A DNA stretch of 16,756 nt. Source: Treponema sp. UBA3870. Its GTDB lineage: Bacteria > Spirochaetota > Spirochaetia > Treponematales > Treponemataceae. Shown piece by piece: positions 6,077 to 12,777 of this stretch; position 1 is the stretch's first letter, and every line of letters starts with the position of its first letter. The stretch lies in the NCBI GenBank assembly GCA_002392275.1, contig DGGQ01000071.1:1-16756 (forward strand), given 5' to 3'. The position numbers and the translations under genes were made by a program. Under the pieces are notes generated by a model, which saw nothing but the letters and a program-made list of their open reading frames with translations, had not been told where the DNA came from and did no database searches.

Positions 6077-7735
6077 TCATTTTTTCAAGCGGGTGTTTTC
6101 CCATTCAACAAAATCGGGATAGAATAAGTCCTTGACATCTTTTTCTGTGCAAGTTCCAAAAACTTGTGGAATGCCGCCAGTCCATGCACGGACTTTTTCT
6201 TTTCCGAATATTGCTATTGCGTTTTCTATAGCATCTATGCTATATCCATCGTCGCTATTCTTGTGGTTATTGATGTACGATTCAAGTTCATCCTTATAAA
6301 GCCAGTGTGACTCGCCTTTATAGCCAACGACAACGCTACAGAAAGCAACCTTGTCTGTATCTATTCTACTTCTAACCCCTTCGGCAAATGCGTGTTGCCA
6401 GATTGTATCATCAACAGGCAAGCTGTAGCCAAGCAAAACAATATGCCTTGCTTTTTCAAGGCTTACCTTTACGTTTCGCTGAATTTCTTCCAAGAAGGAG
6501 GTTGGTGTGGATTTATACATTGTCTGCATAATCATGGGGGCATCAGAGGCTACGGTTTCCGCGCCACAATGCATACATTGCAGGGAATCAAAGCGGAGCT
6601 GTTTGCGCCATTCATTTTCCTTTGCAGTAAGCGAATTTATTTTATCCATTCCAAATAAAGGTATAGGGAAAGGAGAGGTAAGTTCCTTGGATTTATAGCT
6701 CCATTTATTTCTGCTGTAGCCAGAGTAAAAAGTCATGCGTCCGCATACAGGACACTCGCGCCAGTTTGACGAGCCATGTGCAAAATAGAATTTTCCGCAG
6801 CGGTTCAATTCGCTTCCGATATGCTCATCCTCATTTTCACGGCTTGCAACGGCTTCTGTAAATTCCAGGGTTGAAACAATTTCTCCGTCTGAGTTTGTTT
6901 TTCGTCCTCGGTGCTCACATCCAAAATCAAGCCACAGTTTTAGAGGTCTGTCCTGCATGTATGAGTTTTGGTGATTCAATTCGTAATGAGAATTCATAAA
7001 GAGCCATGGAAACACCATCTCAAAATTAAAGGAAACAAAGGATGTGGTAAAGAGATAAAAATCCCTTGATTCAACAGAATACTTGCGGTAAAAGTCACGA
7101 GCTTCTTTTTGCATTAGTCGGTCAAATGAATTGATGAATTTCTTGTATTGATTGAATTCTTCTGATTTTTCTCCGTCTGCAATTTTATTCCATGCAGAAG
7201 CAAAGAGCATGTTGATAAAAAGCGTAAGAAAATTTCTTGCACCTTGCAAGCGTGATTCAGAAAGAATTTCTTCGTTCTTTTCTACACTGATTTTTAAAGA
7301 CTGATGGGAAAGAAGCTTGCCATCTATTATCGAATACACGTCACGGATAAGATTGTCATTCGCTTTGTTATAAGGACAGATTTTTATAATCTTTTTTGCG
7401 GCATTCCAATCGTATTCTGTTCTCAACTCAAGAATTCGTTTTTTTAGTAAACTGTCTGTTTGTTCTCCATAGACAATTTTTGCACTTTTTAGGTCATCAT
7501 CAGAAGCTTCATAGAAATTGTCGTTGTCAAGAAAACTAAGAAACGCTACTACCTTTTGCAAATCTGGCCCAGAAAAAAAATTTGAAAGCGAGGCTTCTTT
7601 AGATACTTCTTTCTTACACAAGTCTCGGAATATTGTTGTCTGGTCATTGCTTGACGGCATACCCAGTTTTGCAGTTGCACCGGCACCTATAAAAACGAGG
7701 GTTTCGGAATGTGTTGGGGTGTAGATTGGGGACAT
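6077..7735 (-). CDS. SIR2-family protein with zinc ribbon, probable NADase effector
   Basis: A 552-residue SIR2-like protein. The N-terminus carries the NAD-binding GAG motif (ETLVFIGAGATAKLGMPSS, about residues 11-29). SFNFE at 235-239 is in the place of the T-x-N-x-D-type motif, with Glu for Asp. FYFAHGSSNW (317-325) holds the catalytic-type His320. Cys328/Cys331 and Cys387/Cys390 form two CxxC pairs of a zinc ribbon. LLGYSLPVDD (434-443) is the late strand-turn typical of bacterial SIR2 defence proteins. The helical insert at about 40-230 is much larger than in sirtuin deacylases, which fits NAD-degrading effectors rather than deacetylases. The start is 3 bp from the stop of the preceding gene and lacks its own ribosome site, so it is probably translationally coupled. 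As last gene of the TerY-P operon it is the likely effector; the activity is inferred. Confidence 0.8.
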   Translation of the reverse strand: MSPIYTPTHSETLVFIGAGATAKLGMPSSNDQTTIFRDLCKKEVSKEASLSNFFSGPDLQKVVAFLSFLDNDNFYEASDDDLKSAKIVYGEQTDSLLKKRILELRTEYDWNAAKKIIKICPYNKANDNLIRDVYSIIDGKLLSHQSLKISVEKNEEILSESRLQGARNFLTLFINMLFASAWNKIADGEKSEEFNQYKKFINSFDRLMQKEARDFYRKYSVESRDFYLFTTSFVSFNFEMVFPWLFMNSHYELNHQNSYMQDRPLKLWLDFGCEHRGRKTNSDGEIVSTLEFTEAVASRENEDEHIGSELNRCGKFYFAHGSSNWRECPVCGRMTFYSGYSRNKWSYKSKELTSPFPIPLFGMDKINSLTAKENEWRKQLRFDSLQCMHCGAETVASDAPMIMQTMYKSTPTSFLEEIQRNVKVSLEKARHIVLLGYSLPVDDTIWQHAFAEGVRSRIDTDKVAFCSVVVGYKGESHWLYKDELESYINNHKNSDDGYSIDAIENAIAIFGKEKVRAWTGGIPQVFGTCTEKDVKDLFYPDFVEWENTRLKK

Positions 7736-7738
7736 AGA

Positions 7739-8113
7739 CTAATCTGAAAGAAGGGTTATTGAGTCAACCTTTATTGGCTTATTCTTATCTGCAAGGATTT
7801 TTGATAACTTTTCTGTTTCGGAAATAGTTGTGGAAATTTTTAATTTCTTATTCAAGTCACAGTTTCTAATAATCAATTCCATATTTTTTGTAGAAACTGA
7901 AAATTGATAATCCTGTGAAAGAATAATTCCTGGTAGGTGTATCTTTTTATCCTTTTTTATTTCTTCTTCTAATTGTTTTGGACAAAGAATATTATATTTT
8001 TCTTTTTCGTATTTTATAGAATAGCCCTCTGTTCCAAAAATTTTGAAAGAAATATTATCCTTTTCATCAAGAAATACTTCCGAAACAGTTCCTTCAATAA
8101 TGTAATTTGCCAT
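7739..8113 (-). CDS. Small conserved-context protein of unknown function
   Basis: A 124-residue protein that I do not recognise. I start it at the ATG at 8113, four bases after the stop of the previous gene, with AAGGA in the last codons of that gene as ribosome site; an upstream in-frame ATG at 8206 would overlap that gene by about 90 bp and has no ribosome site. It begins MANYIIEGTVSEVFLDEKDN and is rich in Lys, Ile and Glu, with alternating short strands (GTVSEVFL, ISFKIFG, YSIKYEKEKYNIL, IHLPGIIL, YQFSVSTKNMELIIR), which looks like a small all-beta, perhaps OB-like, domain; that fold is a guess. There is no signal peptide, membrane segment or obvious catalytic motif. Its location between the 290-aa protein and the SIR2 gene, with gaps of 4 and 3 bp, makes it a likely accessory, adaptor or inhibitor of the SIR2 protein. 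Confidence 0.75.
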   Translation of the reverse strand: MANYIIEGTVSEVFLDEKDNISFKIFGTEGYSIKYEKEKYNILCPKQLEEEIKKDKKIHLPGIILSQDYQFSVSTKNMELIIRNCDLNKKLKISTTISETEKLSKILADKNKPIKVDSITLLSD

Positions 8114-8117
8114 AATC

Positions 8118-8990
8118 CTATTTTCCTTGGAATTGTAATGTATTTTGAAAGATTTCATCATAATGAAATACTTTTCCATAACATTGAAATCCATCAATGC
8201 AAACATGGGTTTTAGAATCTTTTACAAGAATAATTGCACAAAAAGCATTTTCGTGTTCTAATTCTATATATCCGCTTTCTTTTACTTTTCCAACAACAAG
8301 ATATAAAGCTCCTGTCATTGAGGAAAGTTTTTTGAGAGATTTATCTATGAGATATTCTATGTCATCGTTAACCGTGAGATTTTGAACGCAGATAAGGCGA
8401 TACTTGTTAATTTTATTTCGCAATATCTTCGTAAATTTCATTGCATCTATATCGTCTGCGCTACCTATATTTACAGCATTTGCAGCACCTTCAATGTGAG
8501 TTGATGGATTTGTATACCGGGTTCTACTATAGGGAAAGCTACCTATTGTTTTATAAACAAGTTCTTCATAATTAATATTATCCAATTTTTTACTTTTCTT
8601 ATCATCTGGATTATTCAGGGTTTCTTCCTTTGACGTTTCTGTTTTCTCATCAAGCTTCACGCTCCATCCCAAACCTTCTGCAAGGACATTCAAAACCTGT
8701 GTCACACGCTCTTCCATAAGCCCAACTTCGTCTACAAGGGTATCTTTGCAATTTTGCAGGGTACGGGATTTTTCTTCATCATCCTTGTCATCACATGTAA
8801 GCAGTTTGGCGGGTATGCGTTCTGCCAGTGCAATTTTTAGGGTCTTTAGTTCTCTTGCAAAATCAGATGCAAAGTCAAAAAGAAGGCCTTTAAATCGCAA
8901 TTCGTTTTCCGCCAAGTAAAGATCTTTGCCATATTGCTCCACAAGTGAGCGAACAATTTTTTCCATTGAGTTTTTGTCTGTATTTTCCAT
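8118..8990 (-). CDS. Unknown 290-aa protein with N-terminal helical adaptor-like module
   Basis: Residues about 9-65 form a compact helical segment (VEQYGKDLYLAENELRFKGL, then LLFDFASDFARELKTLKIAL and AERIPAKLL). Its pattern (E-x-R-x-x-x-LL-x-D, R-E-L-x-x-L, A-x-x-x-x-IP-x-x-LL) resembles a small all-helical recruitment domain that recurs in bacterial conflict and signalling systems beside kinases, proteases and nucleases. A charged linker (about 65-140) follows, then a C-terminal alpha/beta region (about 140-290) with GSFPYSRTRYTNPSTHIEGA and GALYLVVGKVKESGYIELEH, ending in a conserved-looking DGFQCYGKVFHYDEI. I cannot name that domain. An AGGGGG lies 12 bp before the ATG, and 73 bp separate it from the PP2C gene. 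Likely an adaptor or substrate of the kinase/phosphatase pair; function unknown. Confidence 0.75.
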   Translation of the reverse strand: MENTDKNSMEKIVRSLVEQYGKDLYLAENELRFKGLLFDFASDFARELKTLKIALAERIPAKLLTCDDKDDEEKSRTLQNCKDTLVDEVGLMEERVTQVLNVLAEGLGWSVKLDEKTETSKEETLNNPDDKKSKKLDNINYEELVYKTIGSFPYSRTRYTNPSTHIEGAANAVNIGSADDIDAMKFTKILRNKINKYRLICVQNLTVNDDIEYLIDKSLKKLSSMTGALYLVVGKVKESGYIELEHENAFCAIILVKDSKTHVCIDGFQCYGKVFHYDEIFQNTLQFQGK

Positions 8991-9063
8991 GATTTGTTTT
9001 TACCCCCTGGATTTATAATCTAGCTTGTTCCAACATCATCATTCCGAGTGAAATGAAGAACCT

Positions 9064-9906
9064 CTATTTTTCATTTTCTTTTGCAAATATCCCTGCAATA
9101 GAAATATCATCACCGCTTCCTTTTTCAGAAAGCTTAGGAAGATATTCATTTAACTCTGATTTTGTTTTTTCACAATCAAGAAGGGCATTATCCCTAATGC
9201 TCATTAAGAAGTTAGGAAGTTTTTGAGTATCAAACGAATCTGCAAGTCCGTCACTCATCACAAAAATGCCGTTCAAGTTTTCAAATCCAAAGTTGTAACG
9301 AAATTTTTCCAAAGCATTTTTTCCGCACAAAGAAGCCGTTACGCCAAATCCCATATCATCATCTTCTGGAATCGGATAGAATACAGAATTGTCTTTTTTG
9401 ATGATTACTGTTTTTCCGTCACCAATCTGCAGACTGAACCAAAAGCCATAGTGTTCAAAATATACAGAGGCAAGCAGAGTGGAACCGTACAAAGAAAAAA
9501 TCTTTTCTTCTGCCAGGGGGAGTTCCAACTTTAATTCTTCACAAATTTTTTCCTCTTCATCTGTCAAAGGATTTTCAGAAAAATGTGATTTTACCTTTTC
9601 TCTCCACAAAAGTAAAATGCGGGAACAAAGGTTTTTTAAAGTCTTGTCAATAACAGGGAGGTCATTTTTTTTAATATAAGAAATCAATTCCTTAAGGACT
9701 TTGTTCAGAGCATCAACGGTACATAGAACTGCAAAACGAGATCCCTCTGCACTGCGAAAATATTTTTCCCCACCATGCCCATCTGCAACAAGGGCATAGG
9801 CATAAGTCTTACGACTGTCTATTGTGGAACAAGAATAGTCCTGTAATGGTTTTCCGCTTTTAACGTGCTCACTTCCGCGGCAACGTGCATCCAAAGTTAC
9901 AAGCAT
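9064..9906 (-). CDS. PP2C-type Ser/Thr phosphatase of TerY-P triad
   Basis: A 280-residue PPM/PP2C phosphatase. The metal and phosphate motifs are in order: ALVADGHGG (DGHGG at 42-46), YGSTLLASVYF (140-150), LQIGDGKTVII (159-169), FVMSDGLADSF (215-225) and GSGDDISIAGIF (263-274), so the aspartates that bind the metal pair are all present and the enzyme should be active. There is no signal peptide or membrane segment. A helical insert (about 65-135) is longer than in minimal stand-alone PP2Cs. The ATG lies 3 bp after the stop of the vWA gene, implying translational coupling. In TerY-P modules the phosphatase opposes the partner kinase; the natural substrates are not known, and candidates here are the kinase itself, the vWA protein, the 290-aa protein and the SIR2 protein. 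Confidence 0.9.
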   Translation of the reverse strand: MLVTLDARCRGSEHVKSGKPLQDYSCSTIDSRKTYAYALVADGHGGEKYFRSAEGSRFAVLCTVDALNKVLKELISYIKKNDLPVIDKTLKNLCSRILLLWREKVKSHFSENPLTDEEEKICEELKLELPLAEEKIFSLYGSTLLASVYFEHYGFWFSLQIGDGKTVIIKKDNSVFYPIPEDDDMGFGVTASLCGKNALEKFRYNFGFENLNGIFVMSDGLADSFDTQKLPNFLMSIRDNALLDCEKTKSELNEYLPKLSEKGSGDDISIAGIFAKENEK

Positions 9907-9909
9907 AAG

Positions 9910-10635
9910 TTACCAGTCATCACCACTTGTCGATGTCGTGTCCAAATCAGGGTCAGATTGCTGGATGTCTCTGATTTCTTCAATCATGGAATCCTGCTTG
10001 GACTGAATCTGGCCGTCACTTGCAGGTTGGCTTTTGCTTCCAATTTGTGACGATGTAACAGAAACTTTACGAATCCACTTCTTTAATGCTTCCGGCGTAT
10101 GAACGGAGATAACAGCCTCAATGGTTCCTGTAAATTTTGCAAGAACTTCTTTGTTTGCATCATCACCGATTGCAACAGCAACTTTGATTGCATATTTGAA
10201 CCAATTATTATCTTTAAGTTTTGCCAAGCCGGATTCAAAATCGTCTGTAGGTTCTCCATCGCTCATCAGAAAAATAGCGGGTGCAACAGAACCAGAAGGG
10301 GCTTTTAAGAATCCATTTTTAGAAAGTTTCTCACTCAGTTCCCGGCAAGCTGCTCCTAAATCTGTACAGCCGTCAGCAACCACATTATTCCACTGGAAAC
10401 TTTCAGATGAAATTGGCGTTGAATACATCCACTGGCATCCGCTTGAAAAAGTAAGGCATGCAACCTTTAGGTCTATGTCTGAACCGCCTGCATCCTTCAA
10501 CTCCGGCAACACTTCACGAATTGCAGTGTTTACGGCTCCGATTTTTGTTCCCTGCATACTACCCGAAGTATCAATTACAAAAAACAAAACCATCTGTCTC
10601 TTTACAATTCCTTCAACGTCATCAAACATTCCCAT
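9910..10635 (-). CDS. TerY-like vWA protein of TerY-P triad
   Basis: A 241-residue protein made of one von Willebrand factor A domain plus a tail. The MIDAS metal site is complete: DTSGS at 22-26 (VIDTSGSMQGTKI), Thr91 in GCTDLGAA, and Asp126 in FLMSDGEPTDD. The domain fills residues 13-190; the remaining 50 are Ser/Gln/Asp-rich and probably disordered. TerY proteins belong to the tellurite-resistance-linked Ter/stress network, and this short cytoplasmic form with a GMFDDVEG-like start is the version found with a kinase and a PP2C. It probably serves as metal-dependent scaffold joining kinase and phosphatase. An AGGA lies 9 bp before the ATG; the gap to the kinase gene is 12 bp and to the phosphatase gene 3 bp. 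The Ser/Thr-rich tail is a plausible phosphorylation target. Confidence 0.9.
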   Translation of the reverse strand: MGMFDDVEGIVKRQMVLFFVIDTSGSMQGTKIGAVNTAIREVLPELKDAGGSDIDLKVACLTFSSGCQWMYSTPISSESFQWNNVVADGCTDLGAACRELSEKLSKNGFLKAPSGSVAPAIFLMSDGEPTDDFESGLAKLKDNNWFKYAIKVAVAIGDDANKEVLAKFTGTIEAVISVHTPEALKKWIRKVSVTSSQIGSKSQPASDGQIQSKQDSMIEEIRDIQQSDPDLDTTSTSGDDW

Positions 10636-10647
10636 ACTTCAACATCC

Positions 10648-11946
10648 TTATTTTGTAATTTTGGCGGTAATTCCGTCAAAATGAATTTCCAAATCATTTG
10701 CAATAGGCACAACGGAGCCATTTGGAATTTCCTTCATTTCTCCGCTTTGGGTTGCAAAAGCCCATTCTTTGTCGGAAAGATTCTTGATTCCCCACAATGA
10801 CGGATTGTTTTTGTTCATAATCACTTCGCCGGTAACTGTCGAATAGTCGTCACTGTCTTTTGATGTAAGACAGGAATACAGCTTTGCTCCCGGAAACAAT
10901 GGTGTCTTATGTTTTCCATCTTCTAGTGCAAAAGGATAGCTGTAAGAACTGCCGCATTCAAATTTAAGAGAGGAACCGTGAGGGACAAGAGCAAGGCAAA
11001 TTTCAGATGAACAATGGGGACATTTGACAAAAGTTCCTCTAAAACGTATAAGAAGTTTTTGCCACTCATTTTCCGGCAAACGCTTGTTAGGATCTTTCAT
11101 ACCATCGCAGAAAGATTTTATAAACGCTTCCTGTAAGAATTTAGGATAACGTGGCCAGAGTTTTATCGGGTTCGGGTGGATTCCAACGACAGGTCTGTTT
11201 GAATCATCTTGCGGGTCAAAAATAAATACCGGCTTTTTCCCGTAAAGTTCCCATTCCCTTTTTTCTGTAATACAAACACTGTCTACATAGGCTTTTCCCA
11301 TGAGCGGGTCATGGCGGCAGAATAATTTGAACAGAATTACCGCCAATGAATGGCAGTCAGTAAGAGAATTTGGATGGGCTTTTCCGCAGACAATTTCCGG
11401 TGCCATATAGCCTGGTTTGCCACCAATGTTACCGGCATTCTTCATGCCGTCTGGAGTTACATTGTCATTATCACAGACAAGAACATCCCCAGTTTTTACA
11501 TCGATAAAGAAATTTCCATCGTTCAAGTCTTGATAGCTTAATCCCTTTCTGTGCAAGGTACGGAATGCATTTACAATATTAAGAGCAGAAGTAATCAGAG
11601 CGTCTGTCGAAGCAAAGCGGACTTTATTGTTAAGGATATCCGAAAAGTCTGAAAAATTGCCGGGCCGCAAATTCATAACGTAACCGAAGCTACCGTTCCT
11701 TTCTTCCGTCAAATACAATGGCCACAGAAATTTACAGTCCGGCGCACCGTTTGCAATGTTCACCTGCAAATTTTTTCTGAATTCTTTTTTATCTTTAAAA
11801 CGGAATGTGTACCACTTTAGTGCATAATCCTTTCCGTCAATTTTTACAGAATAGACGATGCCTTGTCCGCCTTCTCCGAGTTTTGAAACTATTTTGGCAG
11901 CTTTTCCGCCTTCAAGTTTTATTGTTTCACCTTTTTTGAATTCCAT
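10648..11946 (-). CDS. Ser/Thr-type protein kinase with zinc ribbon and FHA-like tail
   Basis: A 432-residue kinase, first gene of the operon. The kinase fold covers about residues 15-300: glycine-rich loop LGEGGQGIVY (23-32), Lys44 in YALKW, a catalytic loop SYQDLNDGNFF with Asp140 and Asn145 in which the usual HRD is YQD, a CDND (158-161) in place of DFG, GYMAPE (179-184) and Asp197 in TDCHSLAVILF. It is thus divergent but keeps the acting residues. A zinc-ribbon-like part follows (Cys309, Cys312, Cys317, Cys331). The end (about 365-430) reads like an FHA-like beta domain (LWGIKNLSDKEWAF, IPNGSVVPIANDLEIHFDGI), expected to bind phosphothreonine. This kinase/zinc ribbon/FHA-like order with TerY and PP2C is the TerY-P signature. 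The ribosome site is weak (AAGGTG, 13 bp away). Confidence 0.9.
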   Translation of the reverse strand: MEFKKGETIKLEGGKAAKIVSKLGEGGQGIVYSVKIDGKDYALKWYTFRFKDKKEFRKNLQVNIANGAPDCKFLWPLYLTEERNGSFGYVMNLRPGNFSDFSDILNNKVRFASTDALITSALNIVNAFRTLHRKGLSYQDLNDGNFFIDVKTGDVLVCDNDNVTPDGMKNAGNIGGKPGYMAPEIVCGKAHPNSLTDCHSLAVILFKLFCRHDPLMGKAYVDSVCITEKREWELYGKKPVFIFDPQDDSNRPVVGIHPNPIKLWPRYPKFLQEAFIKSFCDGMKDPNKRLPENEWQKLLIRFRGTFVKCPHCSSEICLALVPHGSSLKFECGSSYSYPFALEDGKHKTPLFPGAKLYSCLTSKDSDDYSTVTGEVIMNKNNPSLWGIKNLSDKEWAFATQSGEMKEIPNGSVVPIANDLEIHFDGITAKITK

Positions 11947-12029
11947 AACGTTTTCATCACACCTTGAATGGCAGTTTTCACCACACTTAGAAATTTCAGT
12001 AAAAAATTCAATGAAATTCCATTAATATA

Positions 12030-12058
12030 AATGTAATACAGACGATTTTTATCGTCAA
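12030..12058 (-). promoter_or_regulatory. Operon promoter with palindrome between -35 and -10
   Basis: On the - strand TTGACG (12053-12058) and TACATT (12030-12035) are 17 bp apart; the -35 is strong and the -10 moderate. GACGAT-TTTT-ATCGTC (12041-12056) is a perfect inverted repeat overlapping the -35 and lying in the spacer, a likely operator for a repressor. The leader to the kinase ATG would be about 75 bases. It is the only promoter-like site I find upstream of the six-gene run. Confidence 0.55.
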
Positions 12059-12401
12059 GTAGAGATTATAAAATTGTGGAAGACAAGTGCAAATCAAATA
12101 TAAACTTAGAAAGATTCATTCTAAACGAGCAAGCACTTCCATTCCCGACAGGAACCGCGTCAATCAGCATGGTGTGCGGGAATAGGTATCTGACTCCCTT
12201 CGGTCGCACCGCACAAATGCTTCTTTGCCACGAACCCTGCCTCCATTGCAGTGCTTGCTCAAACCTTTTTGGACTTTCCATCTCTTGTTTTTGGCACTTG
12301 TCCTCCACAATCAGTTTTGAAAAAATTGTAAAAACATATTTTATCTTGAAGCCATGTGATTTAGAGTAACGCAAAATAAAGACAGTAGAGATTATAAAAT
12401 T
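12058..12401. repeat. Palindromic element flanked by 18-bp direct repeats
   Basis: AGTAGAGATTATAAAATT occurs exactly at 12058-12075 and 12384-12401. Between them is a nested palindrome: outer arms at 12073-12090 and 12294-12311 match at 17 of 18 positions, inner arms GAGCAAGCACT (12127-12137) and AGTGCTTGCTC (12250-12260) match perfectly, and GC-rich hairpins (TTCCCG/CGGGAA and GTGCGG/CCGCAC) sit in the middle. Open frames exist over it on both strands (about 12066-12422) but both follow from the symmetry, lack ribosome sites and look noncoding. It may be a MITE-like element or a structured RNA gene. It fills most of the gene-free stretch 11947-12424. Confidence 0.55.
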
Positions 12402-12424
12402 TTTTTTACAGGAGAAAACCAAAA

Positions 12425-12508
12425 ATGAAAAAATTCTTATCCCTTTTTATCGTGGCTCTTACAACCCTCGTCCTTCACGCCCGGACAGTCGCCGTCCTTG
12501 GTTTTTAG
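12425..12508 (+). pseudogene. Remnant: signal peptide of a lost exported protein
   Basis: An ATG preceded by AGGAG (12410-12414) begins a 27-residue frame: MKKF, a hydrophobic stretch (LSLFIVALTTLVLHA), then RTVAVLGF and a stop at 12506-12508. The TVAVLGF start of the mature part resembles the first strand of exported proteins that begin AVLxF, but too little is left to name it. It repeats the pattern seen at 840-920: a good start and signal peptide with nothing behind. It lies just after the second 18-bp direct repeat of the palindromic element. Confidence 0.5.
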
Positions 12509-12538
12509 ACCTGCAACTTCTGCATCGAGTGCTGGTGA

Positions 12539-12679
12539 TTGTGGGTCCCGAATTTGTATACGCTGATAAAACTTTGTGCGGCTCTCAACATAAGGCCCGA
12601 GATTCTTTTTTCTTCTACAAATAATGAGCGCGAAAAGATTAGGAATGAGATTATATCGCTTGTAAAAAAATACGTGTAA
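12539..12679 (+). pseudogene. C-terminal gene fragment, possibly of a GTPase
   Basis: A frame open from the TGA at 12536-12538 to the TAA at 12677-12679 ends in IKLCAALNIRPEILFSSTNN followed by EREKIRNEIISLVKKYV. The LFSS segment and closing amphipathic helix look like the end of a folded protein; the pattern is compatible with the C-terminus of an EngB/YihA-like GTPase, but the match is short and weak. There is no start codon with a ribosome site. Together with the signal-peptide remnant at 12425 it indicates that a stretch of DNA was deleted here. The remaining sequence between 12402 and 12777 holds only these fragments and a hairpin. Confidence 0.35.
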
Positions 12680-12701
12680 CTAAATCCGTTGAAAAAATTA
12701 A

Positions 12702-12742
12702 GGAACCTCTGATTAATGCTTCGTGTATTAATCAGAGGTTCC
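12702..12742 (-). terminator. Strong hairpin terminator after the AAA ATPase gene
   Basis: GGAACCTCTGATTAAT (12702-12717) and its exact complement (12727-12742) form a 16-bp perfect stem with a 9-base loop. On the - strand it is followed by TTAATTTTTTC, a U-rich tail, and lies 36 bp beyond the stop of the ATPase gene, so it fits an intrinsic terminator for that gene. The arm also resembles a transposon terminal repeat, and a related 20-mer occurs at 1406-1425. Confidence 0.7.
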
Positions 12743-12777
12743 CTACCACATATAGGGCTCCGGTTCTCGACTGGATT

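Noticed and set aside
8114..8206. Longer start for the 124-aa protein at 8206
   Set aside because: It would overlap the preceding gene by about 90 bp without a ribosome site, while the ATG at 8113 has AAGGA and ordinary spacing.
12066..12422. Frames on both strands (12066-12422 - and 12076-12369 +) in the palindromic element
   Set aside because: Both follow from the inverted symmetry, lack ribosome sites, and have no domain-like content.
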